A stretch of 64,000 bases of DNA from Euryodendron excelsum. Lineage: Eukaryota; Streptophyta; Magnoliopsida; Ericales; Pentaphylacaceae. Where the stretch lies: NCBI GenBank assembly GCA_033060915.1, contig CM065384.1, positions 14,545,001 to 14,609,000 of the forward strand. The letters run 5' to 3'. The stretch's first letter is position 1. Each line of letters begins with the position of its first letter. This document shows, piece by piece, positions 32,075-43,100 of this stretch. The position numbers were made by a program, and so were the translations under genes. The notes below the pieces were generated by a model. It ran no database searches, had not been told where the DNA came from, and saw only the letters and a list, made by a program, of their open reading frames with translations.

Positions 32075-33738
32075 GAGGGGCAAAAATATATCGCTCCCCG
32101 TCATTATTAGAGGAGGAATCAGCTATGCAGGGATCCACTGGCTCGCCAACCACAAAAGGAGCACTCAAAGAAGTACTAGCTGTAGAAGACCCAGGTCGGC
32201 CTCGCTCGTAGTCCGCACATCTGGCCAGAAGCATGTCCCTCTCTCAGGTAAGGGACTCCATAGCCTCCCGCAAGGACTGGCTATCCGTCGCATCAGTCTC
32301 CAGGGAGGTGGAGCTGTCTAGAATACCTCACGGCCGCCTACGTCCCCTCACAGTACTCGAAGGTAGATCACCATGGGTCGATCTGGCAGCTGCTAGCTGT
32401 ATCTCTAGCGAAGCCACCTCAGCATTCCTCGCTTTCAACCGGTCATGCAATGTCTGTATTAGTTGGCGGTTGTCCCGCCTATGACGACGCCCTTGAATAA
32501 TCATAGCAATCAAGAAGTCAGTGTACCCTACGGGAGGTAAATGAGTCTCAATAAGAAGGTCTCCAAGTCTGTTGGGACCTAGCACGTAGCATCAAAGCCA
32601 ATAGTGATATGCCTCAGTCGCAAGGGGCATGACAGAGAAGTGACCATCATCATCAACGTGAGGAAGCAAGGATCTCCATGTATCCATAACTCTCTTCACC
32701 AAGGCTTCAAGGATCGATGCCTCAAAGAAAAGAGTAAACTTAGCTGCAAATGCTAAATAAGGGATATCCTAACTCCTACCAAGCTGTCGCAGAACTCAAA
32801 TACCGAAGAAAGGGGTAATGCCCCGCAGGCCTGCAAAGGGCAGGAAGGCCCTCCCGAAAGGTCAAACTCTCAAGCAATATCTACCAACCAGTCCTGAATA
32901 CCACTGGACAGTGCTCGACCTCATGCTCTGGAGATAGTCAGCCCAGGATGCAGCGGTCTACTGAAATCTCCCCTCATCTGCCATGACACGCTGAGATCTT
33001 ACTAGGGAGTGTATATGATCGAGCTCAAGATACCACGTGTGCTGGAACAAAGGTGTAACAAACAAGTGACCAATCGCCCAGAGCTGGAAGAGAGTAGCAC
33101 ATCCCCAGAAACGAGCGTCAAGGGTCTGCTGGAATCTTGTAAGACTCACGGAGGTCTCTCCTACAATCATAGGAGCATAGGAATGCCCCTTACGGATCAA
33201 GGCCAGCGGTGCACAGCGTCGACAGTCCACTAAATCATTTTCTCGGGGGAACACCAAGAAGTTCAGAATAAGCAAGGCCAAAGCAACCATACAAGAAACA
33301 GCCCAATCCTGGGAAGTGTGCCACTCACCTGAATGAACTCGCATACCCGTGGGAAACTCAAAACGGGAAAAGAGGAACTCTGCTGGGAAACTGGGGCAAA
33401 GAAGAAGATGAAAGAACTGCGCGTCTAAATCCGAGCTGGGACGAAACCAATGTAATACAACCATCCGGAAAGAGGGGTCCCACAGTGTCAGCAGAAATAT
33501 CTCGGAAACCAAGAAGAAACCCATACTCGTGAGGAGTAGGGGTAAGCTCGCACTCTCCAAAGCGGAAAAGAGACAAGTCAGGTTGCCAGAAGGGAATCAC
33601 CGCCTCCATGAGCTCGGGAATGAGCCGCACCAATAGAAGTGACAGTACCCGACCAAAGGACCAGCGAAAAATATCCTGCTCATCCGGAGGGTAGCTACTG
33701 TGCCAAGCTCTCAGTCGACTCAAAACCGCGTCTACCAT
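32075..33738 (-). pseudogene. E2 antisense ORF (aORF, DUF7745/plant-mobile-domain-like)
   Basis: Minus strand, ATG at 33738, directly preceded by an acceptor-like TTTCTAG|G. First frame: MVDAVLSRLRAWH, PPDEQDIFRWSFGRVLSLL, IPFWQPDLSLFRFGECEL, TPTPHEYGFLLG, FPDGCITLVSSQLGFR. A frame change near 33430 leads to a second frame (to 32958): WHTSQDWAVSCMVALALLIL, SYAPMIVGETSVSLTRFQ, DARFWGCATLFQLWAIGHL. A third segment (32585-32328) is a predicted coiled coil: GRRHRRDNRQLIQTLHDRL then KARNAEVASLEIQLAAA. The first two parts fit my memory of DUF7745 (W..Y/F.G, fW.p....F.fg...l.PT..EY, then the W..A, GCa.LL..W pattern). It opposes the retroelement's own coding strand. Tat/Retand elements are known to carry such an ORF; its function is unknown. 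Two frame changes and stops break it. Confidence 0.75.
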
Positions 33739-35076
33739 CCTAGAAAGGTAAGCAAAGGTAAGAGATATTAACATACCATACATGCAATTCAAATAACAGT
33801 AAAATAAAATAAACAACTAACACAAACGGAACAAATAAAGGATTTCGAATGATAAGTCAAAGAAAAATTCCCACGCACACCTCTCGATTTTTCAACTTCA
33901 AATCAAATCTCAAGGGTTTTCTGTTTTTTTTTTTTCCTTCAAAAAGATTTTATTTTTAAAAACTTTTTCTAACCTTTTCCCTAATTTCTAAAAATTTTGG
34001 CAGAGTCCCGTTTAAAAATGGCCCCTACAACACCCATGATATCAACACAAAATACAAAACACACACCTTACATTGTCACAATCACATGACATCAGCACCC
34101 GCACACATTTTCAATTTTTCAAAATTTTGAAAATACATGTTTTATTTTTCAAATAAATCAATGGTTTTTAAAAGTTTTTCAAAATTTCTCAAAATCATCT
34201 CAAATTTTTTTTAAAATCTTCCAATATTTTTCCAAATTTCAAACTTTAAAAATTTCATCAATCTCACAAGTTTTCCTAATTTTTCTAATTTTCTAAATAT
34301 TTTTATATTTTTCAGAAAATCAAAAATGCACCGAGTTTTTAAAAAATCACGAAACTTCATATGGTTGTTAAACACATTTTTCTAAGGCACATTATACAAA
34401 AATATAGCTAGAAAAACCCAATGCCCAAGTCTGTAGGAACAAATTCACGATTTCTGCAGAAAATCCCCTTTACATATTCACATAAAATTACTCAAATTCA
34501 ATCAAACAAGCACCAAAATGTAAAAATAATATCACCATCATGTTCAAAACACATAAAAACATCGAGTTCCACTATTCACATGATTCAAACGAACTTCTAC
34601 ACATCAAAATCAACAAAATTTAAAAACTCACTTTTTGGAAGTTCTCCGGCAAAATCTTCTCTTCCGGCGACTTTTCCGGCAACGTGGTCTCCTTCCGGCA
34701 ATCACCCGTGGTCTCCAAGAAGTACTCCTTCAATGTCCAAGATGGATTCCTCGCAATGCCTCACAAATTTGTGAAAACTCTTCAAATCCCGTAGGTGTTC
34801 GGACCAGAAAATTTTCTGGTTTTAATCCTAAGCCTGGCGCCACTAGCAGAGGTGCCAAGGTTTTTTGGCCAAAGGCGCCACTCCTAGTGGCGCCAGGTTC
34901 AAATTTTGGGCAGCTTTGCCATTTTTCCCGCCAAAACTCGTTTTCGAAGGCCTTTTTGGCCCGCTATCCATTTTCAACCCCCGTTGTCGAAAAATTCTCA
35001 ATGTCCATCCTTTTGACTGCCTCACGGTCAACATAGGACTCTTACTTTTATCGTTTTCTATCTTTAACAAGCAAAG
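33739..35076 (-). other. region upstream of the E2 antisense ORF: candidate intron, leader exon and palindromes
   Basis: Minus strand: acceptor ending at 33740, donor-like GTGAGT at 34631-34626, so a candidate AT-rich intron of 892 bases (E1: 1229). Upstream of the donor lies the GC-richer block shared with E1, then two GGCGCC palindromes (34833-34894) and a perfect CCAGAAAATTTTCTGG (34804-34819). No TATA box is obvious on the minus strand. Confidence 0.45.
34833..34894. repeat. two GGCGCC palindromes ahead of the E2 3' polypurine tract
   Basis: A decayed palindrome (34833-34857) and a perfect one (arm GGCGCCACT at 34874 and its reverse complement ending at 34894). E1 has no counterpart at the aligned place (about 17240-17265). 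Confidence 0.8.
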
Positions 35077-35095
35077 ACAGAAAAAGGGGGGCAGC
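35077..35095 (+). other. polypurine tract of E2
   Basis: AAAGACAGAAAAAGGGGGGC ends immediately before the 3' LTR start TGTAAG. It primes plus-strand synthesis. Confidence 0.85.
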
Positions 35096-35278
35096 TGTAA
35101 GCACCCATTTTTGACCGCTCGGCAGTCTACACTTTGTTTAGACTTGTGTTCAAGTCATTGTGGGCATATTCCAACCAAAACCAACTTTCCAAGTCCGAAT
35201 CCCATCTGTCTATCGCTTAGCGGGCCCGCCAGGCCCAAATAGAAGCAAAATGACCAAAATGTCCTCCAACTCCAGCCC

Positions 35279-35957
35279 CTCTCTCGAGACAGTCTATTCC
35301 TCGAGATGGCTCCAAATCAGGCACGTCTTTTCGGAGACGGTAAGTCCCCTTTCCAACCCCTCTCTCAAGATAGTTTATTCCTCGAGATGGCTCCAAATCA
35401 GGCACGTCTTTTCGGAGACGGTAAGTTCCCTTTCCAACCCCTCTCTCGAGACAGTTTATTCCTCGAGACGGTTCCAAATCAGGCACGTCTTTTCGGAGAC
35501 GGTAAGTCCCCTTTCCAACCCCTCTCTCAAGACAGTTTATTCCTCGAGACGGCTCCAAATCAGGCACGTCTTTTCGGAGACGGTAAGTCCCCTTTCCAAC
35601 CCCTCTCTCGAGACAGATTATTCCTCGAGACGGTTCCAAATCAAGCACGTCTTTTCGGAGACGGTAAGTCCCCTTTCCAACTCCTCTCTCGAGATAGTTT
35701 ATTCCTCGAGACGGTTCCAAATCAGGCACGTCTTTTTGGAGACGGTAAGTCCCCTTTCCAATCCCTCTCTTGAGACAGTTTATTCCTCAAGACGGTTCCA
35801 AATCAGGCACGTCTTTTCAGAGACTGTAAGTCCCCTTTCCAATCCCTCTCTCTCGATAGTTTATTCCTCGAAACGGTCCCAAATCAGGCACGTCTTTTCG
35901 AAGATGATAAGTCCCCTTTCCAATCCCTCTCTCGAGATAGTTTATTCCTCGAGATGG
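35279..35957 (+). repeat. 81-bp minisatellite in the 3' LTR of E2
   Basis: Nine occurrences (eight full units and a part) of the CTCTCGAGACAGTTTATTCC phrase at 81-base spacing, one more than in the 5' LTR. Confidence 0.9.
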
Positions 35958-36780
35958 TCTGAGTAGCAAAAATACTCGCAAACATCACAATCGTTCGAGT
36001 AGCGGAAATACTCGTAAACAGGTTGGCATAGGGAATTGCCAACAAACCCCTGTGTCACGACGACCGCCGTCAAAGTGGCAGAAACACTCAAAACCCAAGT
36101 CAACACTAGTACCTCTAGCTCACTTCGGTGAAAAATGACCAAACTGCCCCTTGTGCCTTTTCCGAGACTTTCCGGTCGAGATGACCATTCTGCCCCTAGG
36201 CATCCAAACGCCCCTAGGCATCCAAACGCCCCGGGAACCACACTGGCTCTGGGTATCAAACCGGTAGCTTCCTGAGAATGCTTTTTATAGTGTTCTCAAC
36301 CTCCCTTTATCTTTCCAGATCATTTCGAGTCAGTTCCGGCCAACCTGGTGCAAAATGACCATTTTGCCCCTGGTGGGCCGGTCACCTTTTTTGACCACAC
36401 CGGCTCTGGGTATCAAACCGGCAACCTTTGGAAACATTCTGAATAATGTTTCCAAATCTCGAGTCTTCTTCTGGGACAGTCTAAGTTCGTCCCGGCAGCT
36501 TCCCGATCCGATTGACCGTTTTGCCCCTAAAGGCCCAGTCAACCTTTCTGACACGTTCTATTCTCACTTTTCAAGTCAAATACCTCCGAGACACTATTTT
36601 AAGTGTTCCTGCTCTTTTTCGGCCTTCCAGGTCATTCCCGGTCTTCCAAACTCCTTCCTGGACTTTCTGGAGTCATTCCTAGTGAAGCCAGGCTAAAAAT
36701 TGCATGGTAGTCACTAGTACAGGCACCCAAATCTAGTCAAAGATACGTCACTTGCCGACCTTAAACATTTTCTAAATGGC

Positions 36781-36892
36781 TGGCGCCACTAGTAGTGGCA
36801 CCACTAGTAGTGGCGCCAAGCCAAAAAATGGCTTAGCACCACTCCTAGTGGCGTCAGTGTAAAGTTTGGCCTGTGCCACTGCAACAGGCACT
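36781..36892. repeat. GGCGCC palindromes upstream of the TATA box, E2 3' LTR
   Basis: Overlapping palindromes TGGCGCCACTAGTAGTGGCA and ACTAGTAGTGGCGCCA, then two decayed ones. The first unit has an additional half compared with the 5' LTR. Confidence 0.8.
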
Positions 36893-36907
36893 AGAGTTGT
36901 CCAACCT

Positions 36908-36917
36908 CTATAAATAC
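36908..36917 (+). promoter_or_regulatory. LTR TATA box, E2 3' LTR
   Basis: CTATAAATAC in the same context as in the 5' LTR. Confidence 0.75.
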
Positions 36918-39900
36918 AGAGCCTCGTCCAACGTGAAAGGGGTCCGAAAACTCAATCTAAAAATCATATAATTCGATATACAGAGCTCGAACACTCCCTA
37001 AACCCTAGTCACCATACACTAAACCCTAGCCTTTTATACACTCATACACACACCTATAAACTCATACACTAGCCTTCAACCCTCCTTTGAAAACTTGAAG
37101 AGCTGCAATCTAAAGTTTGAAGACAACTCTTGAAGATTGAAGACGAAGATCAAGACGAAAACCGAAGACTGAAGACAAGCAAGGCGTGCAAAATAAAGAA
37201 GACATACGGTAGGCTTTCGTTTTACTTTTTTGCACTTCCCCCCTCTCTCTTCTCTCTCCTAACCCACTTGGGTTTTCTCTATTTTAATCCCCCATCTCTT
37301 TCCCCCCTTTCTTTGCATGCGTGAAACAAGGGGACTCCCAGTCCATGTGTAGGATTAGACTATCGGAGAGTCACCGTGTCGGGGGCTTTCCTTTAGGCTA
37401 ATCGGAGACCATGTGGGTTCGACCCCCTTGATTATGTGGTGAAGCCTTAACCTTGTATGTTCACGACCCTAAAATTGTATTGTGCATATCATGATCTTGC
37501 ATTTTCCAAAAATTGTTTTCAAAGTTGTTTTCAAAATTGTTTTCAAAATCGCATCAAAATCTCCTTTTCAAAAACTTGTTTTCAAAATCACAATCCTAGG
37601 GTGATTCTAGCATTTCCATGGCTAGGGTTGCTTTAGGAAAATGTGACATTTAAAGTGACTTTCATGGTCCATATTTTCAAACCTTTGTTATTTTCAAAAC
37701 CACTTTCCTAAAGTGGTTCTAGCCTTCTTATGGTTAGAATTGCTTTAGGAAAGTGTGACATTTTTATACCTTCTAAAAACTCTCTTTTCAAAAGTCTCTC
37801 TTTCTAAAAATCTTTTCTCCAACATGCTTCGCAAAAACTCTTCTTTCCAAAATTGTTTTCAAAAACTCCCTCCAAAGATCTATTTTTCCAAACTCCCTTT
37901 TTCAACCCCTTTTCAAAACGCTCTCTTCAAAGCCCACTTTCCAAAAATGTTCCCTAGGTCTCTTTCCTAGAAAAACTCTCTCTAAAAATCTTTCCAAAAA
38001 CTCTCTTTCCAAAATCTTTCTTCTAGAAACTCCCCTCTAGGATTTTCCTTCTAAAATCTTCGTTTCCAAAAGCAAACTTTCCAAAAACTCCTTCTCTTTA
38101 AAAATCTCTTTCCAAAAACTCTACCTTTAAATTCACTTTCCAAAAACTCCTCTCTAGGTTTCCTTTCCAAAAATCCCTTTTTCCAAAAAATGCACTTTCC
38201 AAAACTCTTTTCTTGGAGCCTAAGTCAAGCCCTAGAACCCACGATTAGGAAGCCCTAATTTTCTTTCCAATAACATGGTTTTCAAACTTGCCTTAAGACC
38301 TAAGTTTTCAAAACCTCTTGTTTTCACTTCCAAACGATTCATATTTCCAAAAAACCTATTTTTTACGTCAAAACTATAGCCTTCCAAATCTAGGGTTTCT
38401 AAAACCTCCCTTTCCAAATCCTTGTCAATTCCAATCTTCCCTTTAGGAAACCAAATCAAATCCTCCCGTTTGGGAAACCAAATCCAATCCTACGTTTTTG
38501 GAAACAAAATCAAACCTTCTCTTTTAGAAACAAAATCCAATCCCTTCCTAATCCAAATCTTTCCTAATTCCTCTCTTTCCTAATTTCCCACCTTCCTAAA
38601 TCATAAGTTTTCTAAGGCTTTCAAAACTTTCCTTAAATGTTAAGCTTCCAAATCTTTCCTAATTCAACCCTTTCCTAACTTTATCCCTTTCCAAATCTCA
38701 ACTTTCCAAATCTAAGTTTTCAAACCTTCCCTAAATTCAAACCTTTCCTAATTTCAAGATTTTCTAAAACTCAAACTCTAAAACTTTCTAAATTTCAAAA
38801 TCTTTCCAAATTCAAAGCTTTCCAAGTTCAAAACTTTCTTAAGTTAAGACTTTCTAAATCTAAAACTTTCTAAATTCTAAACTTTCCTAAAACTTCAAAT
38901 CTTTCCAAATTTCAAAACTTTCTAAACTTAAAACTTTCTTATTTTCAAAACTTCCTTGTTTTCTAAACTTTCCAAAACTCTCCTATTTCAAAACATTTCA
39001 AATTCAAAACTTTCCTAAGTTGAAAACTTTCCTAATTCCAAAACTTTCTTAAAATGATACTTTCCTAATTTGAAAACTTTCCTAATTCGAAACTCTCCTA
39101 AATCGGACCTTTCCTAATTCAAACCTTTCCTAAGTCCTATCTCTCCTAAAACTCTTCCAAGTCAACTCTTTCCTAAGTCCCTTCTCTTTCCTAAGTCAAG
39201 GTTTGTTAAAACTAAGTTTTCCAAAGTCAACTCTTTTTAAATCTTCCAATCAAAGTTCAATCTCTCAATATTCTATCCAATTTTCAATTCAATCTCTTTC
39301 TCCCAATCGAACATTCTATCCTCTATCGAACTCTTGTCCGAACTACGACTGACTTGATTCCTTTAAAAGGATACGTAGGCAACCCTCATGGGTGCGGTCA
39401 CAACTTCTTTCAAATTTCAAATTCCTCCATATTTTCCAAATCTCAAATTCCACAATCTTTTTAAATCTCCAATCTATTTTCAAACTTCCAATTTCAAATT
39501 TCTATTTTCAAATCCCCTTTTCTCAAAATATCTTTTCAATTTCAATTTCAAATCTATCCTTTCAAATCTCTTTTCTAAAATCAAATCAAATTCTTCTATT
39601 CCCGAATCTATTTTTAAATCAAGTCTTATGTTGCACTTGCATCTCATGCATCATTTCTTTTCAAACATTGTTTTTCTAGAGTGAATAGAATTGAACGTTA
39701 GTTAGTTAAAGACTCTTATAGGTGAATCTGGGATAGATTGACATGTAGGTACCGAAAGGGTAGGGTAGGGTGATGGCTTAGTGCGTCTTCCCTACACGTA
39801 ACCAACCTCCGAACCTGAATCACTATTTTCAAAGACCAAAAGGAGTTATTTTTTTGAAAAGGGCTAAATATTTTCCAAAGGTTGCCAAACAACCTGTTTT

Positions 39901-40175
39901 CTTGAAAACCCTCTCTTGAGGAGATATTTTCGAAATCGTTTTTCAAAAACCCTAAGTGTAGTCTTCAGATTATTTTTAGTTTTTAGGTGACCTAACTCAC
40001 CTCTATCAAGTTAGGTGGCGACTCCAATCTTTTTCAAAAGCCCTTTATTCAAATCAATTTTCAATTCAAACCTAATCGCACTCATTCTTCTAGGAGAGTG
40101 AGTTCTAACGAGAGAGTACAGCATTTTTCCCACTTGTATGAGTATTCCTTGAGTGCAAAAAAACTGGGCGCAACA

Positions 40176-43100
40176 CTAGCGCCACCAGAAGGAATTTTGG
40201 CCTGGCGCCAAATAGAGGCAAAATGACCAAAATGCCCTTGTGGGCATTGTTTGGTCTGATCCTGTAGGCACGTCTTTCTGAAGACGGTAAGTTTCCTTTC
40301 CAATTCCAAATCAGGCACGTCTTTTCGAAGACTGTAAGTCCCCTTTTTAATTCCAAATTAGGCACGTCTTTCCGAAGACTGTAAATCCTCTTTCTAATTC
40401 CAATAGGCACATCTTTTCGAAGACGGTAAGTCCCCTTTGCCAATTCTAATTTTAATCCCTCTCTCGAGAAAGTTGATTCCTTGAGACAGTAAGTCTATCC
40501 TATCCGACACATTTTCTGAAGAAAGTTTCTTTGGAGCGGTAAGTCCCTTCAAACCATTCGATCGGGATGAGACCCTAAGTCCCCGAGATGGTAGAATAGT
40601 CCACCTTTGGCACCAGCTAGCCCGTCAATGTAAAAATGTCCATTTTAACACGCCTTCTGAGAAAGTTGACTTCTCAGGCGCTAAGTCTCTTTAGCAGCTT
40701 CTCGAGATCAGGTAGTCTCGAGAATGATCGCGAATCGCCAAAGTAGCAGAAGTACCTGCAAACATCGCAACTGTCAGAGTAGTAGAAATACTCGCAAGTA
40801 GGTCAATATAGGGAATTGCCAACAAACCTCTGTATCAAGGGACCGCCATCAGAGTGGCGGAAACACTCAAAACCCAGGTCAACACCAGTGCCTGCTAGTC
40901 CACTTCGGTGAAAAATGACCAAACTACCCCTAGGGCCATTTTTGACACGTTTCTGGAGAACACACCTAAGTCCTTAGAATGGTAAGTCCACCCTTCCAAG
41001 ATTGTCTTAAAAGCAATCCGACATGATTACATGCCTTCTAGTCAGTTTCAGGCCAATTCTGAAACTTTTCGGTCAAGATGACCATTTTGCCCCTAGGCAT
41101 CTGAACGCCCAAGGGACCACATCGGCTCTGGGTATCAAATCGGTAACCTCCCAAGAATGATTTTTATAGTATTCTCGACCCTTTTTTTTATCTTTCCGAA
41201 TCATTTCGAGTCAGTTCCGGCAAACCCAATGCAAAATGACCGTTTTGCCCCTAGTGGGCCGGTCGCCTTTCCGACTACACCGGCTTTGGTTATCAAACCA
41301 GTCGCCTCTTGGGAACATTCAAAATAATGTTTCCAAATCTCGAGTCTTCCTCCGCGACATTCTGAGTCTGTCCGGGCAGCTTTCTGGCCCGATTGACCAT
41401 TTTGCCCCTAATGGCCCAGTCAACCTTTCCAACAAACCCTGACATCCTTTTTCAAGTCCATTACCCCCCAGGACTCTATTCTGAGGGTTTCTGTCCCTTT
41501 CTGGCCTTTTGGGCCATTCTCGGTCCCTTAAATCCTTCCCGGACCTTTCAGAGCCATTCCTAGTGAAGCTAGGCTAAAAATTGCAAGGTAGTCACTAGTA
41601 TAGGCGGCCAAATCTTCTCAAGATACGTTGCTTACCGACCTTAAAACTTTCCTAACTGGCTGGGGCCACTACTAGTGGCACCAACCCAAAAAATGGCCTG
41701 GCACCACTAGTAGTGGCGTCAATGAAAACTTTGGCATGGTGCCACTGCAATAGGCGCCGAGTCATTCCTTTGTCTATAAATACAGAGCCTCCTCTAGCAT
41801 GAAAGAGGTCTGCAAACTCAGTCTAAAAACCCTACTCTTCGATATACAGAGCTCGTAGCCTCCCAAAACCCTAGTCTCCTTTAGATTTTCCAAACCCTAG
41901 CCTCTATACACAAACTCTAGCCTCCTATGCACTCATACACTAGCCTCAAACCCTCCATTGAAGGCTTGGATTGCTGCAACTACGAAGCTTTGAAGTTTGA
42001 AGACAAACTCTTGAAGATTGAAGCAAAGACCGAAGCAAAGCAAGCAAAACAAAGTGCGCAAAGCTCAGCAAAATAAAGAAGATACAAGGTAGACTTTCTC
42101 TTTAAGTTTACGTATCTTCCCCCTCTCTTCTCTCTCCTAACCCACTTGGGTTTTCTTCTATTTTAATCCCCCATCTTCTTCCCCCCTCTTTCTTTGCATG
42201 CTTGAAACAAGGGACTTTCTGGTCCATGTGTAGGATTAGGCTATTGGAGAGTCATCGTGTCAGGGGCTTTCTTTTAGTCTAACTGGAGACCACGTGGGTT
42301 CGACCCCCTTGATAATGTGGTGAAGCCTTTAACCTTGTACGTTCACGACCCCAATTTACATTGTGCATATCATGATCTTGCATTCTTCTAAATTTCGTTT
42401 TCAAACTCGTTTTTCAAAACTTGCATTAACATCGTTTTCGAGCTTGCATCAAATTCTTCTTTTTCAAAACTTGTTTTCAAAATCACAATCCTAAGGTGAT
42501 TCTAGCCTTTTCAGGGTTAGGGTTACTTTAGGAAAGTGTTACATTTAAAGTGACCAATATGGTTCATATTTTTAAAACATTGTTATTTTCAAAACCACTA
42601 CCTTAAAGTGGTTCACACCTTCTTATGCTTAGAATCACTTTAGGAAAGTGAAATATTTTATATACTTTCTAAAAAATCTCTTCTCAAAAATCTCCTCTTA
42701 AAACTCTCTTTTCCAACATGCTTTCTAAAAACTCTCTCCAATCTCCTTTCCAAAGTTTTTAAAAACTCCCTCCAAAAATCTATTTTTCAAACTCCTTTCC
42801 AAAAACACTCCCCTTGAAATTCACTTTCTAAAAGCACTCCTTATGTCTTCTTCCTAGAAAAACTCTTTCCAAGAACTCTTTCCAAAAACACCTTCTTCGA
42901 ATTCACTTTCTAAAAACACTCCCTAAACGCTTTCTTAAAAATTCGCTTTCCAAAAACTCCTCTCTAGGATTTCTTTCCAAAAATCCCTCTTTCTAAAAAA
43001 CTCACTTTCCAAAAACTCTTTCCTTAGAGCCTAAGTTAAATCCTAGAACCCACAATTAGGAAACCCTAATTTTCCTTCTCAAAAACATGATTTCCAATTC

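Larger units (their letters stand above)
18976..40175 (+). mobile_element. E2: complete Tat-clade (Ogre/Retand-like) Ty3/gypsy retrotransposon, 21.2 kb
   Basis: Two LTRs in direct orientation (18976-23979 and 35096-40175), both starting TGTAAGCACCC and ending GCGC(G/A)ACA, are flanked by a perfect 5-bp target duplication CTAGC (18971-18975 and 40176-40180). Inside are PBS, leader, gag remnant, protease with G-patch, RT, RNase H, a second RNase H, integrase, an antisense ORF and a polypurine tract. The order protease-RT-RNase H-integrase is that of Ty3/gypsy. The large size, 5-kb LTRs, G-patch, second RNase H and tRNA-Arg-type PBS point to the Tat clade. It is structurally complete but coding-defective: stops, two integrase frame changes and a gag deletion. 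Confidence 0.95.
35096..40175 (+). repeat. 3' LTR of E2 (5080 bp)
   Basis: Collinear with the 5' LTR; starts TGTAAGCACCC and ends GGGCGCAACA. It is 76 bases longer than the 5' LTR, which matches one additional 81-bp unit less small deletions. In a 130-base sample (from 37110) I count by eye about 11 differences from the 5' LTR, so the insertion is not recent. Confidence 0.95.

Noticed and set aside
35160..35966. Long repetitive open frames on both strands across the 81-bp arrays (also 19109-19649)
   Set aside because: 81 bases is 27 codons, so any frame free of stops in one unit stays open. Peptides are simple repeats, both strands are open, and the DNA is LTR U3.
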